From positions 186,001 through 250,000 of the forward strand of contig JACKBI010000002.1 in assembly GCA_020634615.1 (NCBI GenBank): 64,000 bases of DNA, read 5' to 3'. A program made the translations under genes and the position numbers. Positions within the stretch are counted from its first letter, which is position 1; every line of letters starts with the position of its first letter. The stretch comes from Anaerolineales bacterium (GTDB lineage Bacteria > Chloroflexota > Anaerolineae > JAAEKA01). Under the pieces are notes generated by a model. That model had not been told where the DNA came from and did no database searches. It saw only the letters and a program-made list of their open reading frames with translations. Positions 41,083-50,283 of this stretch are shown piece by piece.

Positions 41083-42453
41083 TCAGGAGGCCGGCTGGAG
41101 CGCGTTGTTGGCGTAGTTGTTGCGGAAGTTATACGCACGGCGATAGCCGAGGTCGGTGCTGAAAGCCGACACCAGCCGCTTGGGAACCTTGGGCAGCGGA
41201 TGGCGAGCCAACTGGCGCAGGCTGCGATGGGCGATCATGCTGGGGCTGTACAGCTTGCGGCATAGCCAGTCATAGGAATCGCGCAGTTCATCGACCGTCA
41301 TCAGGGCCGGGACATAGGTCACGTGCGCCGTGTCATAGTCTTCCCACGTGTCGTGCGGCAGGATACGGCCGGCCGCCAGCAGCTGAGTGCGCTGCTCGGT
41401 GGCAGGAAACGGTGTCAGCACGGTCGCGCTGACGCTGTCCAGCCCGCTGCTGCGCACGAACTGATACGTCTGGTCGAAGGTGGCAAAGGTGTCATGGTCG
41501 AAACCAAAGACGAACAGGCCAACGACACCGATGCCGTGCTCCTGCACCGTCTTGATGACGCTCCGGTAGCGTTCGGCGTTGCCCTTGGCCTTGCCGCCCA
41601 GCTCGCGCCGGTTGTCCGGATTGAGCGACTCGAAGCCGATGAAGAACTTGTCCATGTGCGCCTCGCGCGCCAGAGCAAGCAGATCCGGGAAGTCGGCCAC
41701 CATTTGCTCTGACTGGCAGGTCCAGCCGCGCAACGGCAGCTTGGCCAGCGCGCGGAAAAGCTCTTCCATGTATTCAGGATGTAGCCGGAAGTTCAGACCG
41801 AAGTTGTCGTCGGTCAGGAAGAAGCGCTTGATTTGGCGGCGCTCGATCTCCTCGACGACCTCGCCCACCGGACGCAGGCGCATCTTCTGGCCCGACACGC
41901 GGATGGCAGTGCAGAAGGTGCAGTTGCGCGGGCAGCCGCGCGTGATTTCCAGGTAGGGCGTCCAGTAGTTGCGGTGCTCATCGACCTGCTCCAGCACACG
42001 GTCTTGCAGGACAGCGATGCCGGAGTCCAGCGGCGCCCAGGCTTCGTCCACATAACGCTTCTGCAACGTCCCGTTGTCGAAGTCGCGTATGATCTGCGGC
42101 CAGGTGCGGTAGCCCTCGCCGACAGCGATGACATCGGCCCACTCGGCCACCTCGTCGGGTACCAGTGTGACATGCGTGCCGCCAATGACGACGGTCGTGC
42201 CCTGCTTCTTGATCCGCTCAGCCAGCACCCTGGCGCGGTCGATGAGCAGCGTTTTGGCGCTGATGCCGACCAGGTCCTGCGGTCCCAACGTGTCGATGGG
42301 CAGGGCGCGCAGGTCCTCGTCCCAGATCTCGACCGGGATGTCCAGCGGCACCAGCGAGGCAAGCCGCATCAACGTGTAGGGCTGGCTGATGCCTTTGCCC
42401 ATCATGCGGCCATCGCGTCGCGGCTGGATGAGTACTACTTTTCGAATTGCCAT
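41083..42453 (-). CDS. B12-binding-type radical SAM protein (3)
   Basis: 456 residues. Opening KVVLIQPRRDGRMMGKGISQ with VVIGGTHVTLVPDEVAEWAD is the B12-binding Rossmann half. The radical SAM core has TRGCPRNCTFCTAIRVSGQK and FLTDDNFGLNFRLHPEYMEE. It is a tandem paralogue of the next gene upstream (42476-43888), with long shared stretches such as the FGLNFRL block and FFIGFES. A 22-bp gap separates them. The GTNFxxC-free C-terminus (~90 residues, YNFRNNYANNALQPAS end) is helical. Substrate unknown. Confidence 0.88.
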   Translation of the reverse strand: MAIRKVVLIQPRRDGRMMGKGISQPYTLMRLASLVPLDIPVEIWDEDLRALPIDTLGPQDLVGISAKTLLIDRARVLAERIKKQGTTVVIGGTHVTLVPDEVAEWADVIAVGEGYRTWPQIIRDFDNGTLQKRYVDEAWAPLDSGIAVLQDRVLEQVDEHRNYWTPYLEITRGCPRNCTFCTAIRVSGQKMRLRPVGEVVEEIERRQIKRFFLTDDNFGLNFRLHPEYMEELFRALAKLPLRGWTCQSEQMVADFPDLLALAREAHMDKFFIGFESLNPDNRRELGGKAKGNAERYRSVIKTVQEHGIGVVGLFVFGFDHDTFATFDQTYQFVRSSGLDSVSATVLTPFPATEQRTQLLAAGRILPHDTWEDYDTAHVTYVPALMTVDELRDSYDWLCRKLYSPSMIAHRSLRQLARHPLPKVPKRLVSAFSTDLGYRRAYNFRNNYANNALQPAS

Positions 42454-42475
42454 AAATTGCTCTCCTGAGCGGGAC

Positions 42476-43888
42476 CTATACCTGCTCCACCACTGTCAGG
42501 CCGTTGCGGGCTGCGTCGCGCACAGCGTAGCCGATGCCATCGTCAGCCGGCAGCCAGTTGCGGTGGTTGCACTCCATACGATAGCCGAAATCGGTGCTGA
42601 AGCTGCTGAATGCCTTGCGCGGCCAGTCGCGCACGGGATAGCGGCGCATCTGTCGCAGGCCGCGGCTCGCTATGCCGTTCCAGCCGTAGAGCTTGCGCGC
42701 CAGCCAGTCATAGCCGCTGGCAAGCTGCTGCGGCGTCATCTGCGCCGGATAGTAGGTCACATGGTTGGTATCGTAAAGCGACCAGGGCACGTTGGTCATC
42801 AGCCGGTTTTCTTCGATCCAGCGGTCGCGCTGCGGCGTGCCGACATAGGGGGTCAGAACCGCGGTGCTGATGCCGTCCAGCTCGCTCTTGCGCATGAAGT
42901 CGTAGGTGCTCTCGAAAATAGCCGGCGTGTCGCCGTCGAAACCGAAGACGAACAAGCCGACCACGCCAATGCCGGCGGCGTGGATATTGCTGATCGCCTC
43001 GTGATAGCGCACGATGTTGCCCTTGGCCTTGCCGCCCAACTCCTTGCGGTTGTCCGGGTTGGCGCTCTCGAAGCCGATGAAGAACTTGTCGAGGTGCGCC
43101 TCGCGCGCCAGCTTCAGCAGATCGGGATAGTCGGCCACCATCAGCTCAGCCTGGCAGGTCCAGCCGTGCAGCGGCAGCTTGGCCAGCGCCCGCAGCAGCT
43201 CTTCCATGTACTCAGGATAGAGGCGGAAGTTGAGGCCGAAGTTGTCGTCGGTCAGGAAAAACCGCTTGATCTGGCGGCGTTCGATCTCCTCGACCACCTG
43301 CTCCACCGGGCGCAGCCGCATCACACGCCCTGAGACGCGGATCGCCGTGCAAAAGGTGCAGTTGCGCGGGCAGCCACGGGTGATCTCCAGATAAGGCGTC
43401 CAGTAGTTGCTGCTCTCGTCCACCTGCTGCAGGACACGATCGGAGATCGGCAGCAGGTTGTCGAGGTTGGCCCAATCGGTGTCCACGTAGGCGGGCTGCA
43501 AGGCGCCGCGGTCGAAGTCGCTGATCATCTGCGGCCACGTGCGGTAGGCCTCACCCACGGCGATGCTGTCGGCCCACTGGCTGACTTCGTCAGGACTCAG
43601 CGTCGCGTGCGTGCCACCAATCACGACCGTGGCGCCGCGCGCTTGCGCTCGTTCCGTAATCCACTGGGCGCGCTCGATCTGCAATGTCTTGGCGGTCACA
43701 CCGACCAGATCGCCCGGTCCCAGCTTGTCGAAGGGAACCGGCTGCACATCCTCGTCGATGATTTCAACGTCCAGCGAGTCGGGCACCAGCGACGCCAGCC
43801 GCATCAGCGTGTATGGCGCCATGGTGGCCTTGCCCAGGAACTTGCCGTCCCTGCCAGGCTGGACCAAATATACTTTACGAATCGTCAT
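42476..43888 (-). CDS. B12-binding-type radical SAM protein (4)
   Basis: 470 residues from ATG 43888 with GAAAGAG upstream; a further in-frame ATG at 43909 sits in the repeat region. Motifs are TIRKVYLVQPGRDGKFLGKA, VVIGGTHATLSPDEVSQWAD, TRGCPRNCTFCTAIRVSGRV, FFLTDDNFGLNFRLYPEYME and KFFIGFESANPDNRKELGGK. It is the close tandem paralogue of 41083-42453 and presumably arose from it by duplication. Co-translation with it is likely. Confidence 0.88.
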   Translation of the reverse strand: MTIRKVYLVQPGRDGKFLGKATMAPYTLMRLASLVPDSLDVEIIDEDVQPVPFDKLGPGDLVGVTAKTLQIERAQWITERAQARGATVVIGGTHATLSPDEVSQWADSIAVGEAYRTWPQMISDFDRGALQPAYVDTDWANLDNLLPISDRVLQQVDESSNYWTPYLEITRGCPRNCTFCTAIRVSGRVMRLRPVEQVVEEIERRQIKRFFLTDDNFGLNFRLYPEYMEELLRALAKLPLHGWTCQAELMVADYPDLLKLAREAHLDKFFIGFESANPDNRKELGGKAKGNIVRYHEAISNIHAAGIGVVGLFVFGFDGDTPAIFESTYDFMRKSELDGISTAVLTPYVGTPQRDRWIEENRLMTNVPWSLYDTNHVTYYPAQMTPQQLASGYDWLARKLYGWNGIASRGLRQMRRYPVRDWPRKAFSSFSTDFGYRMECNHRNWLPADDGIGYAVRDAARNGLTVVEQV

Positions 43889-43907
43889 GATCTCTTTCGG
43901 GCCAGTC

Positions 43908-44060
43908 ATCAGTGACCAGTGGCCAGTAATCAGTATACAATCCCGGAACCGACAATACCGGTAGCGGCTCCGCCGGACCCTTGCAAAGTGCAGGGTGCTA
44001 CGGAAGGACCGGCCAAAGCGGGTCGGGACTGATTACCGATCACCGTTTACTGATTACCGA
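43908..44060. repeat. GATCAGT/GATTACCGATCAC low-complexity repeats
   Basis: The stretch 43889-44060 between two radical SAM genes holds AGTGACCAGTGGCCAGTAAT units on one side and CTGATTACCGATCACCGTTT units on the other. In between is an inverted pair around CCGGTAGCGGCTCCGCCGG and GCACCCTG/CAGGGTGC. It is related to the repeat translated as the linker at 19930-19985. Confidence 0.65.
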
Positions 44061-45233
44061 TCACTGGCTGCTGCCAACGCTACTGTCGTGCTTCTTTTCT
44101 TTCAAATTTTCCATCACCACGGCGTTGTAATTGCCGTAGCCGCGACCCAGCCGCGGACGCCACCAGGCCCACTCGACACAGGTGTCGCATGGACTGACGG
44201 TGTGCGCCTGGCCCTCAACGTGCAGCCGGCGCAGCTCCTGCATCTTCGGGCCGTTCCAGTTCTTCATCACCTCGACCTTTTGGTTGGGGCTGATGACGTT
44301 GCCCAGGTCGTAGTTGATGTTGAAGTCGCGGTCGCACATCGCGATGCGGCCGTCCCAGTAGATGTGGACATGATACCACAGGTTCGGACAGGCATAACGC
44401 TCGGTCGGCACGAAGCTGGCCGGATCGTCGGCCCGCAGCAAGTTGATCTGCTCGACCTGACCACCCCACGAGTCGAAAGGCTTGACGTTGATGTTGTCCA
44501 CGCCGGGCAGGTCCCAGGCCGCCACGAACTCATCGACCTCCGGCATGGTCTGCTCCATCTGGATGATCTGCAGGTTCACGTAGGGATAGGTGTAGCCGCC
44601 GTTGACCTTCAGATCGAGGAAGCGGTGGATGTTGGCGTTGGTGCGCTCGTAGTCGGCCTTGACGCGGATCGACTCGTAGGTCTCCGGGCGGAAGCCGTCC
44701 AGACAGAGGTAGATGGTCGCCAGCCCGGCGTCCAGCAGTCCCTTGGCCTTGCGTTCGTCCAGCAGCGTCGCGTTGGTGCTGATCTCAGCCCGCAAGCCCT
44801 TCTGGCGGCAGTAGGCGATCATGTCGAAGATGCGCTTGTGCATCAACGGCTCGCCCCAGATGTGCAGCGTGGTCGCCTTGACGTAGGGCGCCATCTCGTC
44901 CACGATGGACTTGAAGACGTCGAAGTCCATGTAGCCCTGCGGCCGCTTGACCTGTTTCAGCCCGGTGGGGCACATGACGCAGTCCAGGTTGCAGATGTTG
45001 GTCGACTCGATGTACATCCGGTCGGGCGGCGGCACCAACCGCGTCTGGCCGGTCTCGTAGGCCATCCACTTGATGGGACCCAGCGCCTTGTTGCGCAGCT
45101 TCTTGATCTCATGGCGCGTCTTGCGGCGCGCCTTGGCCGAAGCCGATACATCCAGCTCAGGTGAGACTGTGAAGAGTGGCTTCTCTGGTCGTCCGCGCCC
45201 GTTGCCGGATGGGTTACTCGGTTGATCGCTCAT
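44061..45233 (-). CDS. Radical SAM/SPASM-type protein
   Basis: 390 residues from ATG 45233; an earlier in-frame ATG at 45278 falls inside the palindromic repeat and is rejected. A ~65-residue charged N-terminal extension precedes TNICNLDCVMCPTGLKQ (Cys 81, 85, 88). The C-terminal Cys-rich region includes ACPNLWYHVHIYWDGRIAMC then RDFNINYDLGN and VSPCDTCVEWAWW, like SPASM auxiliary-cluster enzymes. Such enzymes often modify peptides. No obvious precursor peptide accompanies it. Confidence 0.88.
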   Translation of the reverse strand: MSDQPSNPSGNGRGRPEKPLFTVSPELDVSASAKARRKTRHEIKKLRNKALGPIKWMAYETGQTRLVPPPDRMYIESTNICNLDCVMCPTGLKQVKRPQGYMDFDVFKSIVDEMAPYVKATTLHIWGEPLMHKRIFDMIAYCRQKGLRAEISTNATLLDERKAKGLLDAGLATIYLCLDGFRPETYESIRVKADYERTNANIHRFLDLKVNGGYTYPYVNLQIIQMEQTMPEVDEFVAAWDLPGVDNINVKPFDSWGGQVEQINLLRADDPASFVPTERYACPNLWYHVHIYWDGRIAMCDRDFNINYDLGNVISPNQKVEVMKNWNGPKMQELRRLHVEGQAHTVSPCDTCVEWAWWRPRLGRGYGNYNAVVMENLKEKKHDSSVGSSQ

Positions 45234-45259
45234 AGTTGGTATCTGTCCGTTGCCAGAAT

Positions 45260-45353
45260 GTGACTGCTCACCCGTCATTCCCGCGAAGGCGGGAATCCAC
45301 TCATCACAAGCACCGGACTCCCGCCTTCGCGGGAGTGACCGATGTGAAGTTAC
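45260..45353. mobile_element. MITE copy C (degraded), 94 bp
   Basis: Ends GTGACTGCTCA (45260-45270) and TGTGAAGTTAC (45343-45353) resemble the family termini with several mismatches. No target duplication is visible. The interior is dispersed palindromic repeat copy 4. Confidence 0.6.
45274..45339. repeat. Dispersed palindromic repeat, copy 4
   Basis: Inverted ATTCCCGCGAAGGCGGGAAT-type arms (right arm with one substitution) inside MITE copy C, upstream of the SPASM-type radical SAM gene. Confidence 0.88.
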
Positions 45354-45452
45354 GTCCGGGCAACATAAAACGGCGAGTGACGCCGCAGGCCGTGACTACG
45401 CGGTTGCGCAGCCAGCGGTACACACGGGGCTCTCACTCGCCTGTCGCTGTGG

Positions 45453-46922
45453 CTAGGCCCAGGAGCTGGCGCCTTCGCGTGGCTGGAGCTTGCGGAATTT
45501 CGGGAAGAGACCGGCGTCCAGCGCTGCTTTGGCGACCGAGTTGACCGGCCCAACCTTGGAAACCTTGTAGGCGCGCCGGCCCCAGTCCTCGCCGAAGTAT
45601 TTGACGAACTTGCGCTGCTCGCGCGCTTCCTGGAAGCGCTCACGCGCCGTCAGCGCCATGCCGCTCAGCGCCTCGTCGCCGATCTCCGAAACGTTCATGA
45701 AGGGAGCGATCTCGGCGGCGTAGTTGTTGTAATAGTAGGTCTTGGTGAAGTCGGCGTCGTAGGCCATGCCGGGGTTCTTGAGGATCAGCTCGTCCCACAG
45801 CTTGGTGCCGGGGAAAGGCGTCGCAATGCTGAACATCGCCTCGGTCAGCTCCAGGCTGGCGGCGAACTCGATGGTCTCCTGCATGGTCTCTTCGTTGTCG
45901 CCCGGCAGGCCAAGAATGAAGTAGCCCTTGGAGCGGATGCCCGCGTCCTCGGTCCACTTGACCGCATCGCGCACCTGCTGCAGGTCGATGTGCTTGGCGG
46001 TTCGCTTCAGTACTTCCTGGTTGCCGCTCTCGATGCCGTAGTGGATCTGACGGCAACCGGCTTTGTACATCTTCTTCAGCAGATCGGGCGTCACCCGGTC
46101 GACGCGCGCCAGGCAGCGCCAGCGATAGTCCAGCCGCTGGTCGATGAAGTGGTCAAGGATGACTTCCAGCCGCTTGACGTCGATAGTGAACAGATCGTCG
46201 ATGAAGTAGAAGTTGCGAATGCCATAGGTGGCATAGACTTCCTTCAGCTCGGCGACGATGTTCTCGGGACTGCGCTGATGATACGACCGCCCGACGATTC
46301 CCTTGAAGCAGAAGGAGCAGGCATACGGGCAGCCGCGGCTGCTGAGAATCGTCAGCATCGGCTCGCCGTTGGGCGCGTAGAGAGGATATTTGCTCAGGTC
46401 GTACAGGTGGCGGGAGGGGTAGGGCAGCGAGTCCAGATCTTCAATGGGTTTGCGGCTTCCGCCCGGCACCACCTTGCCGTCTTCCTTGTACCAGAGGCCG
46501 GAAATCTCGCCCCAGCGGGTATCACCGCTCTCCAGCGCGCGCAGGAAGTCCTGCCAGATGTACTCGCCTTCGCCGAAAATCAGGTAGTCGATGTTGGGGT
46601 TGGACAGCGTCGCGTCGGGCATAGTCGTGGCGTGCGGGCCGCCGATGATGACCGGCACGCCGGTGGCGGCCTTCAGCCGCTCGACCAACTGCTCCACGTA
46701 GTGGTAGGAGGTCGTCATCGACGTGAACGCCACCAGATCGGGCTTGAAATCGACCACCTGGCGGGCGTCCTCCTCCAGCGGCTGTGACGGGTACAGCCCA
46801 AAGTCGTGGATGCGCACGTCGTGGCCATCCTGCTCAGCCACCGCGGCCAGATAACCCAGGCCAAGCGGCGGGTAGCTATTGATCATCTCGTTCCACTTGG
46901 GACCGATGAGGGAGATTCGCAT
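45453..46922 (-). CDS. B12-binding-type radical SAM protein (5)
   Basis: 489 residues. N-terminal cobalamin-type domain MRISLIGPKWNEMINSYPPL then [19 protein letters not shown] and PVIIGGPHATTMPDAT. The radical SAM core has LSSRGCPYACSFCFKGIVGR, with IRNFYFIDDLFTID and GYFILGLPGDNEETM later. The ~80-residue tail ends in a short Ser/Arg stretch. It is the common architecture of P-methylases, hopanoid methylases and related enzymes, none of which can be assigned here. Confidence 0.88.
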   Translation of the reverse strand: MRISLIGPKWNEMINSYPPLGLGYLAAVAEQDGHDVRIHDFGLYPSQPLEEDARQVVDFKPDLVAFTSMTTSYHYVEQLVERLKAATGVPVIIGGPHATTMPDATLSNPNIDYLIFGEGEYIWQDFLRALESGDTRWGEISGLWYKEDGKVVPGGSRKPIEDLDSLPYPSRHLYDLSKYPLYAPNGEPMLTILSSRGCPYACSFCFKGIVGRSYHQRSPENIVAELKEVYATYGIRNFYFIDDLFTIDVKRLEVILDHFIDQRLDYRWRCLARVDRVTPDLLKKMYKAGCRQIHYGIESGNQEVLKRTAKHIDLQQVRDAVKWTEDAGIRSKGYFILGLPGDNEETMQETIEFAASLELTEAMFSIATPFPGTKLWDELILKNPGMAYDADFTKTYYYNNYAAEIAPFMNVSEIGDEALSGMALTARERFQEAREQRKFVKYFGEDWGRRAYKVSKVGPVNSVAKAALDAGLFPKFRKLQPREGASSWA

Positions 46923-47062
46923 GGTTAGCTTCCTTGAAACAGGGTAGATTGGTAAATTGGGAAGTTGGGAAGTTGGTAGGTTGGTGATCAGGGCAACCCG
47001 GCAACTCCTGCGGGCGACCAGTCTCCCAATCTACCAGTCTACCAGTCTACCAATCTACCGAC
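46923..47062. repeat. GGTAGATTGG-type low-complexity inverted repeat
   Basis: GGTAGATTGGTAAATTGGGA units (46943-46985) and complementary CCAATCTACCAGTCTACC units (47026-47060) fill the 140-bp gap between two radical SAM genes. They can form a long stem, with possible effects on message stability. Confidence 0.7.
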
Positions 47063-48565
47063 CTAGATCGACCCCTGTGCTTCCATCGTACGGCGCAGTT
47101 CCGACTTCTCTTCCTTCTTGAAGAAGGTGCGCCGGGCGATGCGCATATTGCGCGGCAAGTTCAGCCAGAAATCCGTGGTCTTGGCGCGGCGAATGATGGG
47201 GCCGGGACGCAGATAATACTGGCGATAGGCCTTGCGATACATCTCCTCCACCAACTCGGCAGTCATGTCGCCCAACTCGAAGCGCGCCTTCTGTTCGAAG
47301 AAGACATAGTCCTCCCAGTCGTTCATCAGCATCCGCCCTTCCCGCTTGACGATCTCGTAGACCTTGGTGCCGGGATAGGGGGTCATCATACTGAAATTGG
47401 CGATCAGGGGGTCCAGTTCGATGGCGAAGTCGATGGTGTCCTGCATCGTCTCGCGGGTTTCGCCCGGCAAGCCGATGATGAAGAACCCGATGGTCTCCAG
47501 CCCGACCTCCTTGCAGTTGCGAAATGCCTGGCGGATGGTCTCGTGATCGACGTGCTTGTCGATGGTCTTCATGATCTCGGCGTTGCCGGTCTCGATGCCG
47601 AACGCGGTGCGCTTCAGCCCGGCCTGCTTGAGCTTGGCCAACATCGGCTTCTCGGCCAGGTTGGCGCGGATGCCGTTGACGAAGACCCACGGCACATGGT
47701 TGAGCTTGTCAGCGATCAGTACATCGGCCAGACCGTACATGCGGTCCTTGCGGATGTTGGCGCTGTCGTCCAGCACGCCGATCTCCTTGGCGCCCAGATC
47801 GCGCACCAGGTGCCGCCATTCCTCGACGACGTTCTCCGGGGTGCGGGCGCGCCACTTGATGGGCATGATCGACTGGGAGCAGAAGGTGCAGCGATAGGGA
47901 CAGCCGCGGCTGGTCATGATGCTGAAGCTGCGCGCGCCGTCGATGTGATCGGTGGCCGGCTGCAGGTTGGTGTACTTGTCCATCCGGAACAGGTTGTAGG
48001 CCGGCCAGGGGAGACTGTCCAGATCGTTGATCGGCTTGGCGTCCATGTTGCGATAGACGCTGCCGTCGCTGGTCTTATAAGTGATCCCCTGGATGTCGTT
48101 CCAGATGCCCTTTTCGGGGTCCATCAACGCGGTGGCCGACTGGTCTTCGCTGTCGCGCAGGAACTCCTCGACGCGGTTGGAGATCTCCAGCCAGGGGCCT
48201 TCACCCTCGCCGCGCACCACAATCTCCACTCCCGGCTTCTCGGCCGACTCGTAGTCGAGTCCTTCCGCGGCGACGCTGGGGTGTGGGCCGCCCACCACCA
48301 CCGGTATATCGCGAACCGACTTGATGGCCTTGGCGGTGCGCCAGGCCTGCTTGACCTGCGGCGTGTTGGCGGTAATGCCGACCAGATCAGGCTTGAATTC
48401 GCTCACGAAATCCTCGACCGACTGCTCTTCCACGTCAGCATCGAAAATGCGCACCGTGTCGCCGCGCTTCTGGGAAACCGCAGCCAGATAGGCGAGGCCA
48501 AGATGGGCCGTCGTACGGGTGTCGATTGGCAATCTGAATCGAGGGTTAATCAGCGCTACGCGCAT
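47063..48565 (-). CDS. B12-binding-type radical SAM protein (6)
   Basis: 500 residues. N-terminal LPIDTRTTAHLGLAYLAAVS, VVVGGPHPSVAAEGL; radical SAM core TSRGCPYRCTFCSQSIMPIK, GVLDDSANI, GFFIIGLPGETRETM; C-terminal AYRQYYLRPGPIIRRAKTTD. It is the paralogue of 39305-40801. It is the first gene of the leftward cluster and lies 180 nt downstream of a near-consensus promoter. A ~GGAGGAC ribosome-binding site precedes ATG 48565. Confidence 0.88.
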   Translation of the reverse strand: MRVALINPRFRLPIDTRTTAHLGLAYLAAVSQKRGDTVRIFDADVEEQSVEDFVSEFKPDLVGITANTPQVKQAWRTAKAIKSVRDIPVVVGGPHPSVAAEGLDYESAEKPGVEIVVRGEGEGPWLEISNRVEEFLRDSEDQSATALMDPEKGIWNDIQGITYKTSDGSVYRNMDAKPINDLDSLPWPAYNLFRMDKYTNLQPATDHIDGARSFSIMTSRGCPYRCTFCSQSIMPIKWRARTPENVVEEWRHLVRDLGAKEIGVLDDSANIRKDRMYGLADVLIADKLNHVPWVFVNGIRANLAEKPMLAKLKQAGLKRTAFGIETGNAEIMKTIDKHVDHETIRQAFRNCKEVGLETIGFFIIGLPGETRETMQDTIDFAIELDPLIANFSMMTPYPGTKVYEIVKREGRMLMNDWEDYVFFEQKARFELGDMTAELVEEMYRKAYRQYYLRPGPIIRRAKTTDFWLNLPRNMRIARRTFFKKEEKSELRRTMEAQGSI

Positions 48566-48750
48566 GGAATGTCCTCCAGTCCTTCGACATATTTCACGAT
48601 CTCATCACAAGAGACAGCACAGCCAAGCGTCAGCCCACAGGTCACCTGCGAACTACGCAGTCGCTATGTAAAGTTGCTTGGGAAATCGGCTGCCGAGACA
48701 AGAAAAGTTGGTCCTGCCAGACGTGACCGGGCAGGGGTAAGCCTCTGGCG

Positions 48751-48778
48751 ATTATATCTACGCAGGCGTCATTGTCAA
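48751..48778 (-). promoter_or_regulatory. Near-consensus promoter heading the radical SAM cluster
   Basis: On the minus strand TTGACA (48773-48778) and TATAAT (48751-48756), 16-bp spacer. Predicted transcription start near 48744 gives a ~180-nt leader before the gene at 48565. I looked for cobalamin riboswitch hallmarks in the leader and did not see them. Confidence 0.75.
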
Positions 48779-48819
48779 ATTTCTATGACCGTTCCCATAA
48801 AAATTACCCCCGCCAAAAC

Positions 48820-50274
48820 TCACCCTTTGACGACCCCGATGGGCCGCAGACGCGCCACCTTGCGCGCGATCCCCGCGCCGTCCACGACATCGACGACGTT
48901 GTCCACATCCTTGTAGGCGACCGGCGCTTCTTCGGCCAGACCGGCCAGGCTGCCGGCGCGCACGGAGATACCGCGCGCCTCCAGCCGCTCTTTCAGATCA
49001 GCGCCGCGCACCTCTTTCTTGGCGCGCGAGCGGCTCATGGTGCGGCCCGCGCCGTGGCAGGTCGAGCCGAAGGTCTGGTTCATGGAGCCTTCCGTGCCCA
49101 CCAGCACCCACGACGCCGTGCCCATGCTGCCCGGCACCAGCACCGGCTGACCGACGCCGCGGTAGTCATCGGGCAGCACGGCGTTGCCCGGCCCGAAGGC
49201 GCGCGTCGCTCCCTTGCGATGCACACAGACCCGCAGCGGCCGGCCATCGACGTCATGCACTTCCAGCTTGGCCATGTTGTGCGCGATGTCATACACCTGG
49301 CGCAGATCCCAGTCCGCCACCCGCCCCGCCAGGACATCCTCGAACGCCAGACGAATCTGGTGCGCCAGCACCTGGCGGTTGCACCAGGCATAGTTCGCGG
49401 CCGCGATCATCGCTCCCAGGTAGTCCTGTCCCTCCGGCGAGTCCACCGGCGCACAGACAAGCTGACGGTCGGGCAGGACAATGCTGTACTTCTGCAGCAC
49501 GCGCTGGAAGCTCTGCACGTAGTCGGTGCAGACCTGATGGCCGAAGCCGCGGCTGCCGCAGTGGATCTGCACCACGACCTGCCCCTCGAACAGCCCCATG
49601 GCCGCGGCCGCCTCGTCGTAGTAGATCTTGTCCACCACGTCCAGCTCGGCGAAGTGGTTGCCCGCGCCCAGCGTGCCGATCTGCGTCCGGCCGCGCTGCT
49701 TGGCGCGCTGGCTGACCCTGGACGGATCCGCGCCCGGCATCGACCCGCTCTCCTCGGTGTGTAGCAGATCCTCCTGGCGCGCCATACCTTGCGCCAACGC
49801 CCAGCGCGCCCCGGTGGTCAGTACCTTGTCCAGTTCCTCAAAAGAAAGGTTAAGAAACCCGCTCCCACCGACGCCGCTGGGCACCCGGTGGTAGAGCGCC
49901 GTTGCCAGGTCGGACAAATGCGGACGAACCTCGCCCTCCTCCAACTCCGAAGCCAGCAGACGCACGCCACAGTTGATGTCATACCCAACCCCGCCAGGCG
50001 AGACCACGCCGTCGTGCGCCGGGTCCGTCGCCACCACCCCGCCGATGCTGAAGCCGTAGCCCTGGTGGATGTCCGGCATGGCCAGCGCATACTTGACAAT
50101 GCCCGGCAGCGTCGCTGTGTTGACCAGCTGCTCCAGCGACTGGTCGTGCATGATCTGGCTCAGCAACTCCTGATCGGCATAGATGCGCGCCGGCACCCGC
50201 ATGTCGCTGCGATAGCTCTGCGGTATCTCGTACAGATATGGACTTAGCTGACGAAAGTGCTTCTTCTCGACCAT
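48820..50274 (-). CDS. rtcB: RNA-splicing ligase RtcB
   Basis: 484 residues. RtcB joins 2',3'-cyclic phosphate or 3'-phosphate to 5'-OH RNA with GTP and Mn2+. Metal ligands are visible in [20 protein letters not shown], and [13 protein letters not shown]. The guanylylated His lies in [17 protein letters not shown]. Other marks are [15 protein letters not shown] and [13 protein letters not shown]. The family is usually ~400-480 residues, so the length fits. The ATG at 50274 follows GGAGACAACT. It is 9 bp after the stop of the upstream LVIVD gene in the same direction, so it may be co-transcribed, for no obvious functional reason. Confidence 0.95.
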   Translation of the reverse strand: MVEKKHFRQLSPYLYEIPQSYRSDMRVPARIYADQELLSQIMHDQSLEQLVNTATLPGIVKYALAMPDIHQGYGFSIGGVVATDPAHDGVVSPGGVGYDINCGVRLLASELEEGEVRPHLSDLATALYHRVPSGVGGSGFLNLSFEELDKVLTTGARWALAQGMARQEDLLHTEESGSMPGADPSRVSQRAKQRGRTQIGTLGAGNHFAELDVVDKIYYDEAAAAMGLFEGQVVVQIHCGSRGFGHQVCTDYVQSFQRVLQKYSIVLPDRQLVCAPVDSPEGQDYLGAMIAAANYAWCNRQVLAHQIRLAFEDVLAGRVADWDLRQVYDIAHNMAKLEVHDVDGRPLRVCVHRKGATRAFGPGNAVLPDDYRGVGQPVLVPGSMGTASWVLVGTEGSMNQTFGSTCHGAGRTMSRSRAKKEVRGADLKERLEARGISVRAGSLAGLAEEAPVAYKDVDNVVDVVDGAGIARKVARLRPIGVVKG

Positions 50275-50283
50275 AGTTGTCTC

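Noticed and set aside
48566..48750. Possible cobalamin riboswitch in the leader of the radical SAM cluster
   Set aside because: The B12-type enzymes made it attractive, but the conserved B12-box and core stems were not seen.
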